From Albimonas pacifica (GTDB lineage Bacteria; Pseudomonadota; Alphaproteobacteria; Rhodobacterales; Rhodobacteraceae), in the NCBI RefSeq assembly GCF_900113695.1, contig NZ_FOQH01000004.1, forward strand, positions 1 to 64,000: a DNA stretch of 64,000 nucleotides. Direction: 5' to 3'. The stretch's first letter is position 1. Each line of letters begins with the position of its first letter. Below, one piece after another: positions 44,386 through 53,625 of the stretch. A program made the translations under genes and the position numbers. The notes below the pieces were generated by a model that was not told the DNA's origin, did no database searches, and worked only from the letters and a program-made list of their open reading frames with translations.

Positions 44386-45029
44386 GCGCCCCGGACGCTT
44401 CACGGGACGTCGGGACCACCGGCGACGATCGAACCCTTGCCTACTACGACGCCAACGCCGCCGACTACGACGCCTGGTCCAACCCCGGCGACCACCTGCG
44501 CAGCGAGCGCGGCTCGCTGACCCGCTTCCTCGCGGCGATGCCCGCGGGCGGCCGGGCGCTGGACCTCGGCTGCGGCGCCGGGCATTGGGCGGCGGCGATG
44601 ATCGCGGCCGGCTTCTCGGTGCGCGCCCTCGACGCCTCCGCGGGACTGGTCGCCCAGGCCCGCGCCAGGGGCGTGCCGGCGGAACTCGGCCGTTTCGAGG
44701 ACCTCGCCGAGACCGCCGCCTACGACGGCGCCTGGATCAGCTTCAGCCTGCTGCACGCCCCGCTCGCCGACTGGCCCGACGTGCTGGCCCGCGTCGCCCG
44801 CGCCCTGCGCCCCGGCGGAGCGCTGTTCCTCGGCGTGAAGGAGGGCGAGGGCGAGATCCGCGACCGCCTCGGCCGCCGCTATTCCTACATCCGCGAGCCC
44901 GCCCTGCGCGCCCTGCTGACCGGGGCCGGCTTCGCGCGGATCGAGATCGAGACCGGCCGCGAGACCGGCCGCGACGGCTCGGAGACCGGCATCCTCCTGA
45001 CCCACGCCCGCCTTGGAGAGGCCCGATGA
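44382..45029 (+). CDS. Class I SAM-dependent methyltransferase
   Basis: A 215-residue methyltransferase with motif I ALDLGCGAGHWAAAM at about 64-78 and the post-I acidic strand VRALDASAGLVAQAR. The ISFSLLHAPLADWPDVLARV segment fits motif II/III. The substrate cannot be told; small-molecule methylation is typical. Its stop overlaps the LysE start by four bases (ATGA). Set between ispH and rnhA, which are often neighbours in Rhodobacterales. Confidence 0.9.
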   Translation: MSAPDASRDVGTTGDDRTLAYYDANAADYDAWSNPGDHLRSERGSLTRFLAAMPAGGRALDLGCGAGHWAAAMIAAGFSVRALDASAGLVAQARARGVPAELGRFEDLAETAAYDGAWISFSLLHAPLADWPDVLARVARALRPGGALFLGVKEGEGEIRDRLGRRYSYIREPALRALLTGAGFARIEIETGRETGRDGSETGILLTHARLGEAR

Positions 45030-45637
45030 TCACCCCCGAATTCCTGCTGACCGCGCTGATCGTGGTGATGATCCCCGGAACCGGGGCGATCTATACGCTG
45101 TCCTGCGGCCTGAGCCGCGGCCGCGCCGCCGCGATGGCGGCCGTCGCCGGCTGCAGCTTCGCCGTCCTCTTCCACATGGCGGCCGCGCTGGCCGGGCTGG
45201 CGGCGATCCTCCATGCCTCGGCGGTGCTGTTCCAGGCGGTGAAGTTCGCCGGCGTCGCCTTCCTTCTGTGGATGGCCTGGACCACCCTGCGCGAGAGCGG
45301 CGCCCTCTCGGCCCCTGCGGCGGTCGCAGAGCAGGGCCTGCGCCGCATCGCCACCCGCGCGGTGCTGATCAACCTGCTGAACCCTAAGCTCGCGATCTTC
45401 TTCGCGGCCTTCCTGCCGCAGTTCGTCCAGCCCGGCCCCGGCGCCACCGTGCAGATGGCGATCCTGGGCCTGGTCTTCACCGCCCTGACCGCGGCGGTCT
45501 TCGCGGTCTACGGCCTCTTCGCCGCCTCGGCCCGCGACTGGATCCTGGCCTCCGAGACGGCGATGGCCTGGATGCGCCGCGCCTTCGCCGCCTGCTTCGC
45601 CGGCCTCGGCCTGCGGCTGGCCCTGGCGGAGCGCTGA
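45026..45637 (+). CDS. LysE-family amino-acid exporter
   Basis: A 203-residue protein with six predicted helices of the LysE/RhtB family. The start [26 protein letters not shown] is typical and IPGTG is the family's conserved loop after the first helix; [20 protein letters not shown] is the second signature. Exports a small amino acid or homoserine lactone; the substrate is unknown. It overlaps the methyltransferase by four bases and is followed two bases later by rnhA. Confidence 0.92.
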   Translation: MITPEFLLTALIVVMIPGTGAIYTLSCGLSRGRAAAMAAVAGCSFAVLFHMAAALAGLAAILHASAVLFQAVKFAGVAFLLWMAWTTLRESGALSAPAAVAEQGLRRIATRAVLINLLNPKLAIFFAAFLPQFVQPGPGATVQMAILGLVFTALTAAVFAVYGLFAASARDWILASETAMAWMRRAFAACFAGLGLRLALAER

Positions 45638-45639
45638 GC

Positions 45640-46131
45640 ATGGCCGAGTTCTTCGCCTATACCGACGGCGCCTGCTCCGGAAACCCCGGCCCCGGCGGCT
45701 GGGGCGCGCTGCTGGTCGCGATGCAGGACGGCGAGGTGGTGCGCGAGCGGGAGCTCTCGGGCGGCGAGCCCGAGACCACCAACAACCGCATGGAGCTGAT
45801 GGCCGCGATCTCGGCGCTGGAGACGCTGGGCCGCCCCACCGTGATCACGGTGGTGACGGACTCGAACTACGTGAAGGGCGGCGTCACCGGCTGGATCCAC
45901 GGCTGGAAGCGCAACGGCTGGAAGACCGCCTCGAAGTCCCCGGTGAAGAACGAGGACCTGTGGCGCCGCCTCGACGCCGCCCAGGCCCGCCACTCGGTGA
46001 CCTGGAAATGGGTCAAGGGCCACGCCGGCCACGAGGAGAACGAGCGCGCCGACGCCCTCGCCCGCTCCGGAATGGCCCCGTTCAAGCCCGCCAAGCCCAA
46101 GAAGCCCCGCAAACCCGCCGCCGCCCGCTGA
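45640..46131 (+). CDS. rnhA: Ribonuclease HI
   Basis: Removes RNA from RNA-DNA hybrids. The acid active site is visible: [16 protein letters not shown] (Asp8 area), Glu in [12 protein letters not shown] (about 51), Asp in [11 protein letters not shown] (about 73), and the His/Asp end [19 protein letters not shown] (about 125-143). The length is 163 residues, with a basic tail rich in Lys and Pro ([12 protein letters not shown]). It ends the ispH operon, two bases after lysE. A 20-bp perfect palindrome follows it by 16 bases. Confidence 0.97.
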   Translation: MAEFFAYTDGACSGNPGPGGWGALLVAMQDGEVVRERELSGGEPETTNNRMELMAAISALETLGRPTVITVVTDSNYVKGGVTGWIHGWKRNGWKTASKSPVKNEDLWRRLDAAQARHSVTWKWVKGHAGHEENERADALARSGMAPFKPAKPKKPRKPAAAR

Positions 46132-46147
46132 GCGCCCCCCGGTTGCA

Positions 46148-46167
46148 GAGTTGACAGCTGTCAACTC
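46148..46167. repeat. Perfect 20-bp palindrome GAGTTGACAGCTGTCAACTC
   Basis: An uninterrupted perfect palindrome, 16 bases past the rnhA stop. Followed by C-rich sequence, not T, so it does not look like an intrinsic terminator. The sequence would suit a dimeric regulator such as TetR or GntR type, but it is not placed at a recognisable promoter. Confidence 0.65.
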
Positions 46168-46234
46168 CGCCCCCCCCTCCAGGGCCCCCGCCCGCCCCCG
46201 GCGCCCCGGCGCGACGCCGGCCACGCCTCGCAAA

Positions 46235-46506
46235 GCGCCTGTTCTCCGGAGCCGTCTCTCGCTGATGCCGTAAAGAGCGACTCGGGCGGAGGGGTCAAGG
46301 ATCGCGAAGCGACCCCCGAAGGGGCCTTGTCCTTTACCCCTCCCGGCGAGTCGCTCAGGCATCTTCAGCGAGAGACGGGTCCGGAGAACAGGCGCGGGCT
46401 TGTTCTTTGGTGAGTCAGGAGCCCGCCGGAGGCTCGCGCCCCAGACGATCCCTCCCAACGCCCCCGCAAGCGCCGGCCCAGCCAAGCCCGCCCGCAGGGC
46501 GCCTGT
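46235..46506 (+). repeat. Nested-palindrome element, copy D
   Basis: Core 46235-46395: GCGCCTGTTCTCCGGAGCCGTC (first 20 bases) mirrors ACGGGTCCGGAGAACAGGCGC; the middle arm is CTCTCGCTGA/TTCAGCGAGAG, the inner arm GAGCGACTCG/CGAGTCGCTC, and the apex GGTCAAGGA with TCCTTTACC. Tail with TTGTTCTTTGGTGAGTCAGG, AGCCCGCCGGAGGCTC and CCAAGCCCGCCCGCAGGGCG. Lies between convergent rnhA and the symporter gene. Confidence 0.85.
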
Positions 46507-46550
46507 AGAAGCCCAGCCGGCGCGACCCCGCAGAGACGCGCCGGCGCCGA

Positions 46551-47900
46551 TCACTCGCCCGGACGCGGATGCGCGAGCCCGGCGAGCTTCGCCTCGGCCG
46601 TGGGGTCGATCCCGAGGTGCTCGTCGGTCATCACGCCCGCGTCGGGGTCTTCGAAGACCGCCATGTCGAGCTTGCCCTCGCCCTTGGCCACGATGGTCGA
46701 GACCACGGCGTCGCCGGTGATGTTCACCGCCGTGCGGATCATGTCCATCAGCCGGTCGACGCCCAGGATGATGGCGATGCCCTCGATGGGCAGGCCCACC
46801 TGGCCCAGCACCATGGTCAGCATCACCAGCCCCACCCCCGGCACGCCGGCGGTTCCGATCGAGGCCAGCACCGCCATGGCGATCACCGTCAGGTAGCCCC
46901 CGACGCCGAGGTCGATGCCGTAGACGTTGGCCAGGAACACCGTCGCCACGCCCTGCATGATCGCGGTGCCGTCCATGTTGATCGTGGCGCCGAAGGGCAC
47001 CGTGAACGAGGCGACCGACTGGTCCGCGCCGATCCGCTCGGTCACGCAGCGGTAGGTCACCGGGATGGTGGCGTTCGACGAGGCGGTCGAGAAGGCGAAG
47101 ACCTGCGCCGGGCGGATCTTGCGCATGAACACCAGCGGGTTCAGCCCCGACAGCGCCCGCAGGATCAGCATCAGCGTGCCGAACAGGTGGATCAGCAGCG
47201 CCGCGGTCAGGGTCAGCACGTAGGCCAGCACCGGCAGGAACAGCTCGATCCCCTGCTCGGCGAAGGTCTTGGCGATCAGGCAGAAGACGCCGATGGGCGC
47301 GAAGGCCATGACGATCTGCACGACCTTCATCATCAGCTCGTTCATGTACTCGCAGGCCGCCACGAAGCCCGAGGACTTCTCGCCCAGCATCAGGGCGGCG
47401 ACGCCGACCACGATCACGTAGAAGATGATCTGCAGCATCTCGCCCTGGGCGAAGGCGGCGATGGGGTTGGTGGGCACGATCGCCGCGAACACGTCCCAGA
47501 CCGTCGGCGCCGCCTTGGCGGTCACGCCCGAGGTGTCGACGCCCGCCATGTCGAAGCCGATCCCCGGCCCCACCACCAGCGCCAGCGCGATCGCCACGGC
47601 GATGGCGATGGCGGTGGTCGCGAGGTAGAGGGCGAAGCTCTTGCCCCCCACGCGCCCCAGCGCCCGGATGTCGCCGATGCCCGCGACGCCGCAGATCAGC
47701 GAGAACACCACCAGCGGCACCACCAGCATCTTGAGCGCGTTGACGAACATCTTGCCGAGCATGGCGAACAGCCCGCCGGTGACGTGCTCGGCGATGAAGT
47801 CGGAGCCGATCGCGTTGAAGACCAGCCCCACGACGATGCCCAGCCCCATCCCCAGCATGACCTGCAGGGTGAGGGACATCTTTCTGACTGCCGCCGCCAT
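46551..47900 (-). CDS. Dicarboxylate/amino acid:cation symporter (DAACS)
   Basis: A 449-residue glutamate-transporter-family protein with about eight helices and two re-entrant hairpins. The HP1 serine-rich motif appears as [15 protein letters not shown] (about 250-264), the [11 protein letters not shown] motif (about 286-296) and the second hairpin as [10 protein letters not shown] (about 330-339), followed by [20 protein letters not shown]. These point to an aspartate, glutamate or C4-dicarboxylate symporter. The ATG at 47900 has GGAGG eight bases upstream. No regulator is adjacent. Confidence 0.94.
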   Translation of the reverse strand: MAAAVRKMSLTLQVMLGMGLGIVVGLVFNAIGSDFIAEHVTGGLFAMLGKMFVNALKMLVVPLVVFSLICGVAGIGDIRALGRVGGKSFALYLATTAIAIAVAIALALVVGPGIGFDMAGVDTSGVTAKAAPTVWDVFAAIVPTNPIAAFAQGEMLQIIFYVIVVGVAALMLGEKSSGFVAACEYMNELMMKVVQIVMAFAPIGVFCLIAKTFAEQGIELFLPVLAYVLTLTAALLIHLFGTLMLILRALSGLNPLVFMRKIRPAQVFAFSTASSNATIPVTYRCVTERIGADQSVASFTVPFGATINMDGTAIMQGVATVFLANVYGIDLGVGGYLTVIAMAVLASIGTAGVPGVGLVMLTMVLGQVGLPIEGIAIILGVDRLMDMIRTAVNITGDAVVSTIVAKGEGKLDMAVFEDPDAGVMTDEHLGIDPTAEAKLAGLAHPRPGE

Positions 47901-48188
47901 TTCCCGATCCTCCGTCGAATGCGATGAGGAAGGATCGCACGGATGTCGCGACGCGCAAAAACATTGACGCGCCGCGACCGTTGCAGCGCAAAAGCTTCCG
48001 CCGAACGGATGTCGAAACCGTCAGGCGGTCCCATGCGATGTATTTTTTTACCTACAAATCACCTTCCCGCCGCCGCCCGGGGGAATCGCGGATAGGGAGA
48101 GCCCCGGCCCCGGCCTTCGCTCCCTTCGCCGCCGCGGCGTCGGCGGGGCCGCTTTCCTCGCGCGGCCAAGCCTCCTATCCTGCGCGCC

Positions 48189-48569
48189 ATGACCCGGCTC
48201 CGCTCCCCGCTCGTGCTCCCCGGCGCCGCCGGCGCGCCCTTCTCGACGCGCGAGCGCTGCACGATCCGCGAGCTGCTCAACGACCCCGCCGACCCCGCCG
48301 CGAGCCTCGCCGAGGCCACCGTCGCCCCGGGCGCCGTGACCGAGCTGCACGCGCTGGACGTCGACGAGCGCTACGTGGTGCTGCGCGGCAGCGGGCGGCT
48401 GGAGCTCGACGGCGAGGGGCGGGACCTCGGGCCCGGCGACGCCGCGCTGATCCCCGCCGGCTGCGCCCAGCGGATCGCCAACACCGGGACGGAGGAGCTG
48501 GTGTTCCTCTGCCTCTGCACCCCCCGTTTCACGTCCGCGGGCTACACCCCGCTGGAGGAGATCCCATGA
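48189..48569 (+). CDS. Cupin-domain protein
   Basis: A 126-residue single cupin. Motif 1 is modified: in place of GxHxH it has [20 protein letters not shown] (about 49-68), keeping one His and one Glu. Motif 2 is [16 protein letters not shown] with a Cys-Ala-Gln in place of the usual His, so metal binding may be weak or altered. It is translationally coupled to mtnA (ATGA overlap). Methionine salvage includes a cupin dioxygenase (acireductone dioxygenase), but this sequence does not match that family, so the link is only positional. Confidence 0.85.
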   Translation: MTRLRSPLVLPGAAGAPFSTRERCTIRELLNDPADPAASLAEATVAPGAVTELHALDVDERYVVLRGSGRLELDGEGRDLGPGDAALIPAGCAQRIANTGTEELVFLCLCTPRFTSAGYTPLEEIP

Positions 48570-49660
48570 AGATCGACGGCGTCCCCTACCGCACGATCTG
48601 GCCCGCCGCCGACGGCGCGGTCGAGATCCTGGACCAGACCCTGTTTCCCCACCGCTTCGAGATCCTGCGCCTGACGGGGCTGGACGAGGCCGCCCACGCC
48701 ATCCGCGCGATGCAGGTGCGCGGCGCGCCGCTGATCGGCGCGACCGCCGCCTACGGGCTGGCGCTGGCGCTGCGCAAGGACGCCTCGGACGCGGGGCTCG
48801 CCTCGGCCGCCGCGACGCTGCTGGCGACCCGGCCGACGGCGGTGAACCTGCACTGGGCGCTGGAGCGGATGAAGGCGGCGCTCGCCCCCCTCGCCCCCGC
48901 CGAGCGGGCGGACGCCGCCTGGGCCGAGGCCGCGGCGCTCTGCGACGAGGACGTGGCGATCAACGCCGCCATCGGCGACCACGGGCTGAAGATCGTCGAG
49001 GAGCTCGCCGCGAAGAAGGCGCCGGGAGAGCCCGTGCGCATCCTCACCCATTGCAACGCCGGCTGGCTCGCGACCGTCGACTGGGGCACCGCCACCGCGC
49101 CGATCTACAAGGCCCACGACAAGGGCGTCCCGGTCGAGGTCTGGGTGGACGAGACCCGGCCGCGCAACCAGGGCGCCTTCCTGACGGCCTGGGAGCTCGG
49201 CCGCCACGGCGTGCCCCACAAGGTCATCGTGGACAACGCCGGCGGCCACCTGATGCAGCGCGGGCTGGTGGACATGGTGATCGTGGGCACCGACCGCACC
49301 ACCGCGCGCGGCGACGTCTGCAACAAGATCGGCACCTATCTCAAGGCGCTGGCGGCCCATGACAACGGCGTGCCGTTCTACGTGGCCCTGCCCTCGCCCA
49401 CCATCGACTTCACCGTGGACGACGGGTTCGAGATCCCGATCGAGGAACGCTCGGGGGACGAGGTCTCCTGGCTCCCCGGCCTCACCGATGCGGGCGACTA
49501 CACAAGGGTGCGCCTCACGCCCGAGACCTCGCCCGCCGCCAACCCCGCCTTCGACGTCACCCCCGCCCGCCTGGTCACCGCGCTGGTGACGGAGCGGGGC
49601 GTCTGCCCCGCCACGCGCGAGGGCATCGCGGGCCTGTTCCCCGAGCGCGCGGCCGCCTGA
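48566..49660 (+). CDS. mtnA: S-methyl-5-thioribose-1-phosphate isomerase
   Basis: Isomerises methylthioribose-1-phosphate to methylthioribulose-1-phosphate in methionine salvage. 364 residues, normal length. Signature segments: [19 protein letters not shown] (about 51-69), [16 protein letters not shown] with the catalytic Cys (about 159), and [18 protein letters not shown] with the catalytic Asp (about 242). It overlaps the cupin gene by four bases and is followed five bases later by a GNAT and then paiB, suggesting one operon. Other mtn genes are not in the window. Confidence 0.97.
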   Translation: MKIDGVPYRTIWPAADGAVEILDQTLFPHRFEILRLTGLDEAAHAIRAMQVRGAPLIGATAAYGLALALRKDASDAGLASAAATLLATRPTAVNLHWALERMKAALAPLAPAERADAAWAEAAALCDEDVAINAAIGDHGLKIVEELAAKKAPGEPVRILTHCNAGWLATVDWGTATAPIYKAHDKGVPVEVWVDETRPRNQGAFLTAWELGRHGVPHKVIVDNAGGHLMQRGLVDMVIVGTDRTTARGDVCNKIGTYLKALAAHDNGVPFYVALPSPTIDFTVDDGFEIPIEERSGDEVSWLPGLTDAGDYTRVRLTPETSPAANPAFDVTPARLVTALVTERGVCPATREGIAGLFPERAAA

Positions 49661-49665
49661 GCCGG

Positions 49666-50463
49666 ATGCCCAGGGTCCTGACCACCGAGCGGCTGACGCT
49701 CCGCCCCCTGCGCCGCGCCGACGCCCCGGCGCTGGCGCAGGCGGTGTTCGCGGAGGGCGAGGTCGCGACCATGCTGTTCCACGACTGCGCCACCCCCGCG
49801 CGGCAGCGCCACTGGGCCGACGACTGGTGCGAGGGCCTGGGCGAGGACGGCGCCCGCGGCGCCGGGATCTGGCGGGCCGGCGGCCTCGGCGCCTTCGCCA
49901 TCGAGGGGCGGCCGGAAGCGGATCCCGCGCTGCAGGGCTTCCTCGGCGTCGTGGGCTTCTACGGCGCGACGCCCGCGGGCGGCGGCTGGGCGGGCGAGGT
50001 GTTCTACGCCCTCGCGCGCCCGGCCCACGGCCGCGGCGCGATGACCGAGGCGGCGAGCGCCGCGCTGGGGGCCTTCCGGGCCCTGCCCGGCCCGCTGCGC
50101 CTTTATGCGACCGTGTGGGACCGGCTGAACCCCGCCTCGATCCGGGTGCTGGAGCGCCTGGGCCTGGTCGCCGACGGGCGCATGAAGCTGCTCGACGAAT
50201 ATGCCGAGGCGCGGGTGCTGAGCCTCGCCGACTACGAGCTCGGCCGTCTGCGCGCGGCCCCCGCGGGCGCGCGGGAGGCGCTGGCCCGCACCGCCGCCCT
50301 GAAGCTCGGCCACATGGCGCATGAGGGGCTGGTCGCGCGCGAGGACGCGCTGGCCCGCCTCGCGGCCGCCGCGCCCGAGGTCGCGCCGACCCGTTTCGCC
50401 GAGGCCTTCGACGAGGGCGCCGCCCTTCCCGGCCTCGCCGTCCTGCGCTGGAGCCGCGCCTGA
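49666..50463 (+). CDS. GNAT acetyltransferase with C-terminal extension
   Basis: A 265-residue protein. Residues 1-180 form a RimJ/RimL-type GNAT domain: it opens LTTERLTLRPLRRADAPAL, has a GEVFYALARPAHGRGAMTEA acetyl-CoA block (about 106-125) and RLNPASIRVLERLGLVADG. The last 75 or so residues (from about 190) are an Ala-rich helical extension not seen in ordinary GNATs, with a KLGHMAHEGLVAREDALARL segment. Its function is unknown. The gene lies between mtnA and paiB, and the next start overlaps its stop by one base (TGATG). Confidence 0.86.
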   Translation: MPRVLTTERLTLRPLRRADAPALAQAVFAEGEVATMLFHDCATPARQRHWADDWCEGLGEDGARGAGIWRAGGLGAFAIEGRPEADPALQGFLGVVGFYGATPAGGGWAGEVFYALARPAHGRGAMTEAASAALGAFRALPGPLRLYATVWDRLNPASIRVLERLGLVADGRMKLLDEYAEARVLSLADYELGRLRAAPAGAREALARTAALKLGHMAHEGLVAREDALARLAAAAPEVAPTRFAEAFDEGAALPGLAVLRWSRA

Positions 50464-51077
50464 TGCATCCCAATCCCGCCTTCCGCCACGCCGTGCGCGC
50501 GCAGCATCTGGAGCTCGCCCGCGCGCGCGGCTTCGGCACGCTGACCGTCTCGGCCGAGCCCTTCCCCCTGCTCTCCCACGTGCCGTTCGTGATGGAGGAG
50601 GAGGGGACGGTCGACCTGCACCTGGTCCGCTCCAACCCGATCTCGCGGGCGCTGGCGGCGGGACCGGCCCCGGCGGTGCTGGCGGTGCAGGGGCCCGACG
50701 GCTACGTCTCGCCCGACTGGTACGGCGATCCGGGGCAGGTCCCGACCTGGAACTACGTCGCCGTGCACCTGCGCGGCCGCCTCTCGCTGCGCGCGCCCGA
50801 GACCCTGCGCCCGCATCTCGAGGCGCTCTCGGACCATTTCGAGGCGACGCTGCCGAAGACGCCCTGGAAGATGTCCAAGGTCCCCGAGGAGGCGCTGGCG
50901 AAGCTGGAGCGGATGATCCTGCCCGTGCGCCTCGCGATCGAGGAGACCGACGGCACCTGGAAGCTGGGCCAGAACAAGCCCGAGGCGATGCGCCTGGGCG
51001 CGGCGGGGGCGATCGAGGGCTCCCACGGGGCCGAGCTCGCGGAGCTGGCCGCGCTGATGCGGGATCCGCCGGCCTGA
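50463..51077 (+). CDS. PaiB-type FMN-binding protein
   Basis: A 204-residue FMN-binding split-barrel protein. It begins MHPNPAFR, has HVPFVME with the surrounding LLSHVPF block, LVRSNPISRAL, and VSPDWYGDPGQVPTWNYVAVHLRG, the classic PaiB segment, followed by TPWKMSKVPEE and KLGQNKPEA. Called a negative transcriptional regulator after B. subtilis PaiB, but biochemical role is uncertain. The pairing with a GNAT recalls the paiAB operon, in which PaiA is an acetyltransferase, though this GNAT is of a different subgroup. Confidence 0.93.
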   Translation: MHPNPAFRHAVRAQHLELARARGFGTLTVSAEPFPLLSHVPFVMEEEGTVDLHLVRSNPISRALAAGPAPAVLAVQGPDGYVSPDWYGDPGQVPTWNYVAVHLRGRLSLRAPETLRPHLEALSDHFEATLPKTPWKMSKVPEEALAKLERMILPVRLAIEETDGTWKLGQNKPEAMRLGAAGAIEGSHGAELAELAALMRDPPA

Positions 51078-51212
51078 GGCGGCGCGCCCCGCTCGCCCTC
51101 ATCCCCGCCGCCGGCCCCGGGCGGCGCCCCGGGCTCGCCCCGGGGCCTCTCCCGCCCTCGCGCCCCGCGCTTCCGCCGGGCGCCGCGCCGGCTCCGGAGC
51201 CCTCCGGACAGG

Positions 51213-51785
51213 CTACATCCGCGCCCGCGTCGCCGCGTCCGCCGCCTCGCGGATCGCGCGCAGCAGGGGGTGGGCGTCGGTGCGCTCGACGCCGTAGGTC
51301 AGGTTGAAGCCGTGGTCGAAGTCGGGCGGGGTCGCGCCGACAGCGTGCTGGAGGATCGTCTCCAGCTTGTCGAACCCCTTGGCGAGCCGCGCCTCCGGCG
51401 TCCGGGCGGCCGCGTATTCCTCCCACAGCCCCAGCATCTCGTGGCGCAGATCCTCGGGGAGCGGGGCGCAGAGGCTCTGCATGTCCGCCCGCTCGCGCGC
51501 CTCGCGTCCGTCGTCGGCGGCCTGCAGGACCGCGGGCACGTCGCCCGAGATCGCCTCGCCCAGGTCGTGGACCAGCGCCAGCTTCAGCAGCCGCTCGAGG
51601 TCCACGCCCGGCAGCTCGCGCGCGAAGAGCACGATCATCAGGGCGAGGCGCCAGGAATGCTCGGCCGTGCTCTCCGCCCGCCCGCCGGAGGTGAACCCCG
51701 AGCGGAGCGTGTCCTTCAGGCGCTCGGCGCCCTCCAGGAAGGCGAGGATGGCGGCGAGGCGGTCGGGGGCGATGGGCTGGGTCAT
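51213..51785 (-). CDS. HD-domain hydrolase (YfbR-like)
   Basis: A 190-residue HD-superfamily metal-dependent phosphohydrolase. Metal ligands are visible in TAEHSWRLALMI (His, about 39), KLALVHDLGEAISGDVP (HD, about 73-74), and KGFDKLETILQHAVG (Asp, about 142). YfbR-type enzymes are 5'-deoxynucleotidases, and that is the closest guess. The ATG at 51785 is used; a longer frame upstream is not conserved in style. It is on its own between paiB and manC. Confidence 0.9.
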   Translation of the reverse strand: MTQPIAPDRLAAILAFLEGAERLKDTLRSGFTSGGRAESTAEHSWRLALMIVLFARELPGVDLERLLKLALVHDLGEAISGDVPAVLQAADDGREARERADMQSLCAPLPEDLRHEMLGLWEEYAAARTPEARLAKGFDKLETILQHAVGATPPDFDHGFNLTYGVERTDAHPLLRAIREAADAATRARM

Positions 51786-51986
51786 GGCTGGACGATGCCT
51801 CCGCAGATCGCGGACCGGAAGGGGGCGCAAGCCCCGCCGCCCGCGCCCCGGCTCCCCCGGCCGGGCGGAGGCGGGGGTGGGCGGGCGGGAGCCTCCGGCC
51901 GGGTGGGGGAGCCGGGGCGCGGCCCGCCCTCGACGATCACGAGACCGGCCCGCCCTGGGCAGAGCCAGGGGCGGGCCGGCGATCCC

Positions 51987-52036
51987 CGCCCGCGCCCGGC
52001 GCGGGCGACCGGTTGCGGCCCGCGCCGGGCGCGGAC
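51987..52036. repeat. Two GC palindromes after manC
   Basis: CGCCCGCGCC-C-GGCGCGGGCG (51987-52007) and a second similar palindrome GGCCCGCGCCGGGCGCGGAC (about 52017-52036) lie within 70 bases beyond the manC stop. On the minus strand they could form the transcript end, although there is no T run. Another hairpin, CGCGCCTGCGTCAGGCGCG, overlaps the manC stop itself. Confidence 0.5.
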
Positions 52037-52055
52037 CTCGAAACGCGCGCCTGCG

Positions 52056-53477
52056 TCAGGCGCGGGCGTAGACGTCCTCGTAGCGGATGATGTCGTCTTC
52101 GCCGAGATAGGCGCCCGACTGCACCTCGATCAGGTACATCGGCACCTTGCCCGGGTTCTCCATCCGGTGGACGGCGCCCAGCGGGATGTAGACCGACTGG
52201 TTCTCGCTCAGGAGCTTCACCTCCTCGTCCACGGTCACCTTGGCCGTGCCCTCGACCACCACCCAGTGCTCGGAGCGGTGGACGTGGCTCTGCAGGCTGA
52301 GCTGCGCGCCCGGATAGACCATGATCCGCTTCACCTGGAAGCGGCGGCCGAGGCTGAGCGTCTCGTACCACCCCCAGGGGCGGTGGAAACGCGGGAAGTC
52401 CTCGGCCTGGCCCTTGTTCTGCTGCTTGAGGGCGGAGACCGCCTCCTTCACCCGCTGGGCCTGGCGGATGTCGGCGACCACGACCGCGTCCTGCATGGCG
52501 ACCGCCACGACGTTCTCGAGCCCGATGCCCACCAGCTGCACGCCGTCCGAGTCGGTGCGCAGGTAGGTGTTGGCGCAGTCGATGGCCGTGGCCCCGCCGG
52601 TGGTGGCGACCCCCTGCCCGTCCGGCCCGCTCTCGCGCCACACCGTCTCCCACGAGCCGAGGTCGTTCCAGCCCCCGTCGAAGGGCACCACCGAGAGGTT
52701 GGCCGCCTTCTCCATCACCGCGTAGTCGATGGAGATCTCGGCCGCGCCCTCGTACTCGGCCTCGCCGAGACGGAAGAAGCACAGGTCCGGCCGGCCGGCC
52801 TCGACCGAGGCGCGCACCGGGGCCATCAGCTGGGGCGCATGCTCGGCGAAGGCCGCGAGGATGGTGCGGACCGAGAACAGGAAGATGCCCGCGTTCCACA
52901 GGAAGCGGCCGGTGGCCAGCATCTCGCCCGCCTTCTCGGCGGTCGGCTTCTCGACGAAGCAGGTCAGCGGCGCGGCGGCGCCGGCGCTGGGGGCGGCGGG
53001 CAGCTCGAGGTAGCCGTAGCCGGTCTCGGGCCGGTCGGGGGTGATGCCGAAGGTGACGATGCGGCCCGCCTCGGCGGCCTCGGCCCCGACCTCGACGGCG
53101 GCGCGGAAGGCCTCGTCGTCGCGGATCACGTGGTCCGAGGGGGCCACGAGCATCAGCGCGTCAGGCTCGCCCTCCAGCGCGATGGCGGCGGCGAGCACGG
53201 CGGGGGCGGTGTTCCTCAGCGCCGGCTCGATCAGGATCTTGGAGGCGTCGCCCCCCATCTCGCCCAGCTGCTGGGTGGCGATGAAGCGGAACTCGGCGTT
53301 GGTGAGCAGCACGGGGGGCGCGTAGCCCGGGCCCGACAGGCGGCTCACGGTCTGCTGGAACAGCGAGGTCTCGCCCATCAGGGCGGAGAACTGCTTCGGA
53401 TAGCTCTTGCGCGAGAGCGGCCACAGGCGGGTGCCCGAGCCGCCGCACAGGATGACCGGATAGATCTTGCGGATCAT
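52056..53477 (-). CDS. manC: Mannose-1-phosphate guanylyltransferase / mannose-6-phosphate isomerase
   Basis: Bifunctional XanB/AlgA-type enzyme of 473 residues making GDP-mannose. The N-terminal nucleotidyltransferase holds CGGSGTRLWPLSRKSYPKQF (about 10-29), LVAPSDHVI, and the FVEKPT motif; a C-terminal type II phosphomannose-isomerase cupin (about 360-470) carries LQSHVHRSEHWVVVEGTA and YIPLGAVHRMEN. GDP-mannose would feed exopolysaccharide, LPS or GDP-fucose. Start at ATG 53477, where the conserved protein begins. No glycosyltransferases are next to it. A hypothetical gene lies 148 bases upstream on the same strand. Confidence 0.96.
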   Translation of the reverse strand: MIRKIYPVILCGGSGTRLWPLSRKSYPKQFSALMGETSLFQQTVSRLSGPGYAPPVLLTNAEFRFIATQQLGEMGGDASKILIEPALRNTAPAVLAAAIALEGEPDALMLVAPSDHVIRDDEAFRAAVEVGAEAAEAGRIVTFGITPDRPETGYGYLELPAAPSAGAAAPLTCFVEKPTAEKAGEMLATGRFLWNAGIFLFSVRTILAAFAEHAPQLMAPVRASVEAGRPDLCFFRLGEAEYEGAAEISIDYAVMEKAANLSVVPFDGGWNDLGSWETVWRESGPDGQGVATTGGATAIDCANTYLRTDSDGVQLVGIGLENVVAVAMQDAVVVADIRQAQRVKEAVSALKQQNKGQAEDFPRFHRPWGWYETLSLGRRFQVKRIMVYPGAQLSLQSHVHRSEHWVVVEGTAKVTVDEEVKLLSENQSVYIPLGAVHRMENPGKVPMYLIEVQSGAYLGEDDIIRYEDVYARA

Positions 53478-53625
53478 GTCGACGTTCGCCTCCGAAGGCA
53501 GGTTTTTCCACACACACGAGGTCCCCGCGCCCCCGTCCCACCGGGAGCGCAGGGACCTTGATAGCCGCTCGGGGCGGGCGGTCAAAGTTTCGGGAGCGGA
53601 GCGCGGCGGTTGGGCGCGGCGGAGC

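Noticed and set aside
46148-46167. Intrinsic terminator of rnhA
   Set aside because: No loop and no T run follow the palindrome; it looks more like a protein-binding site.
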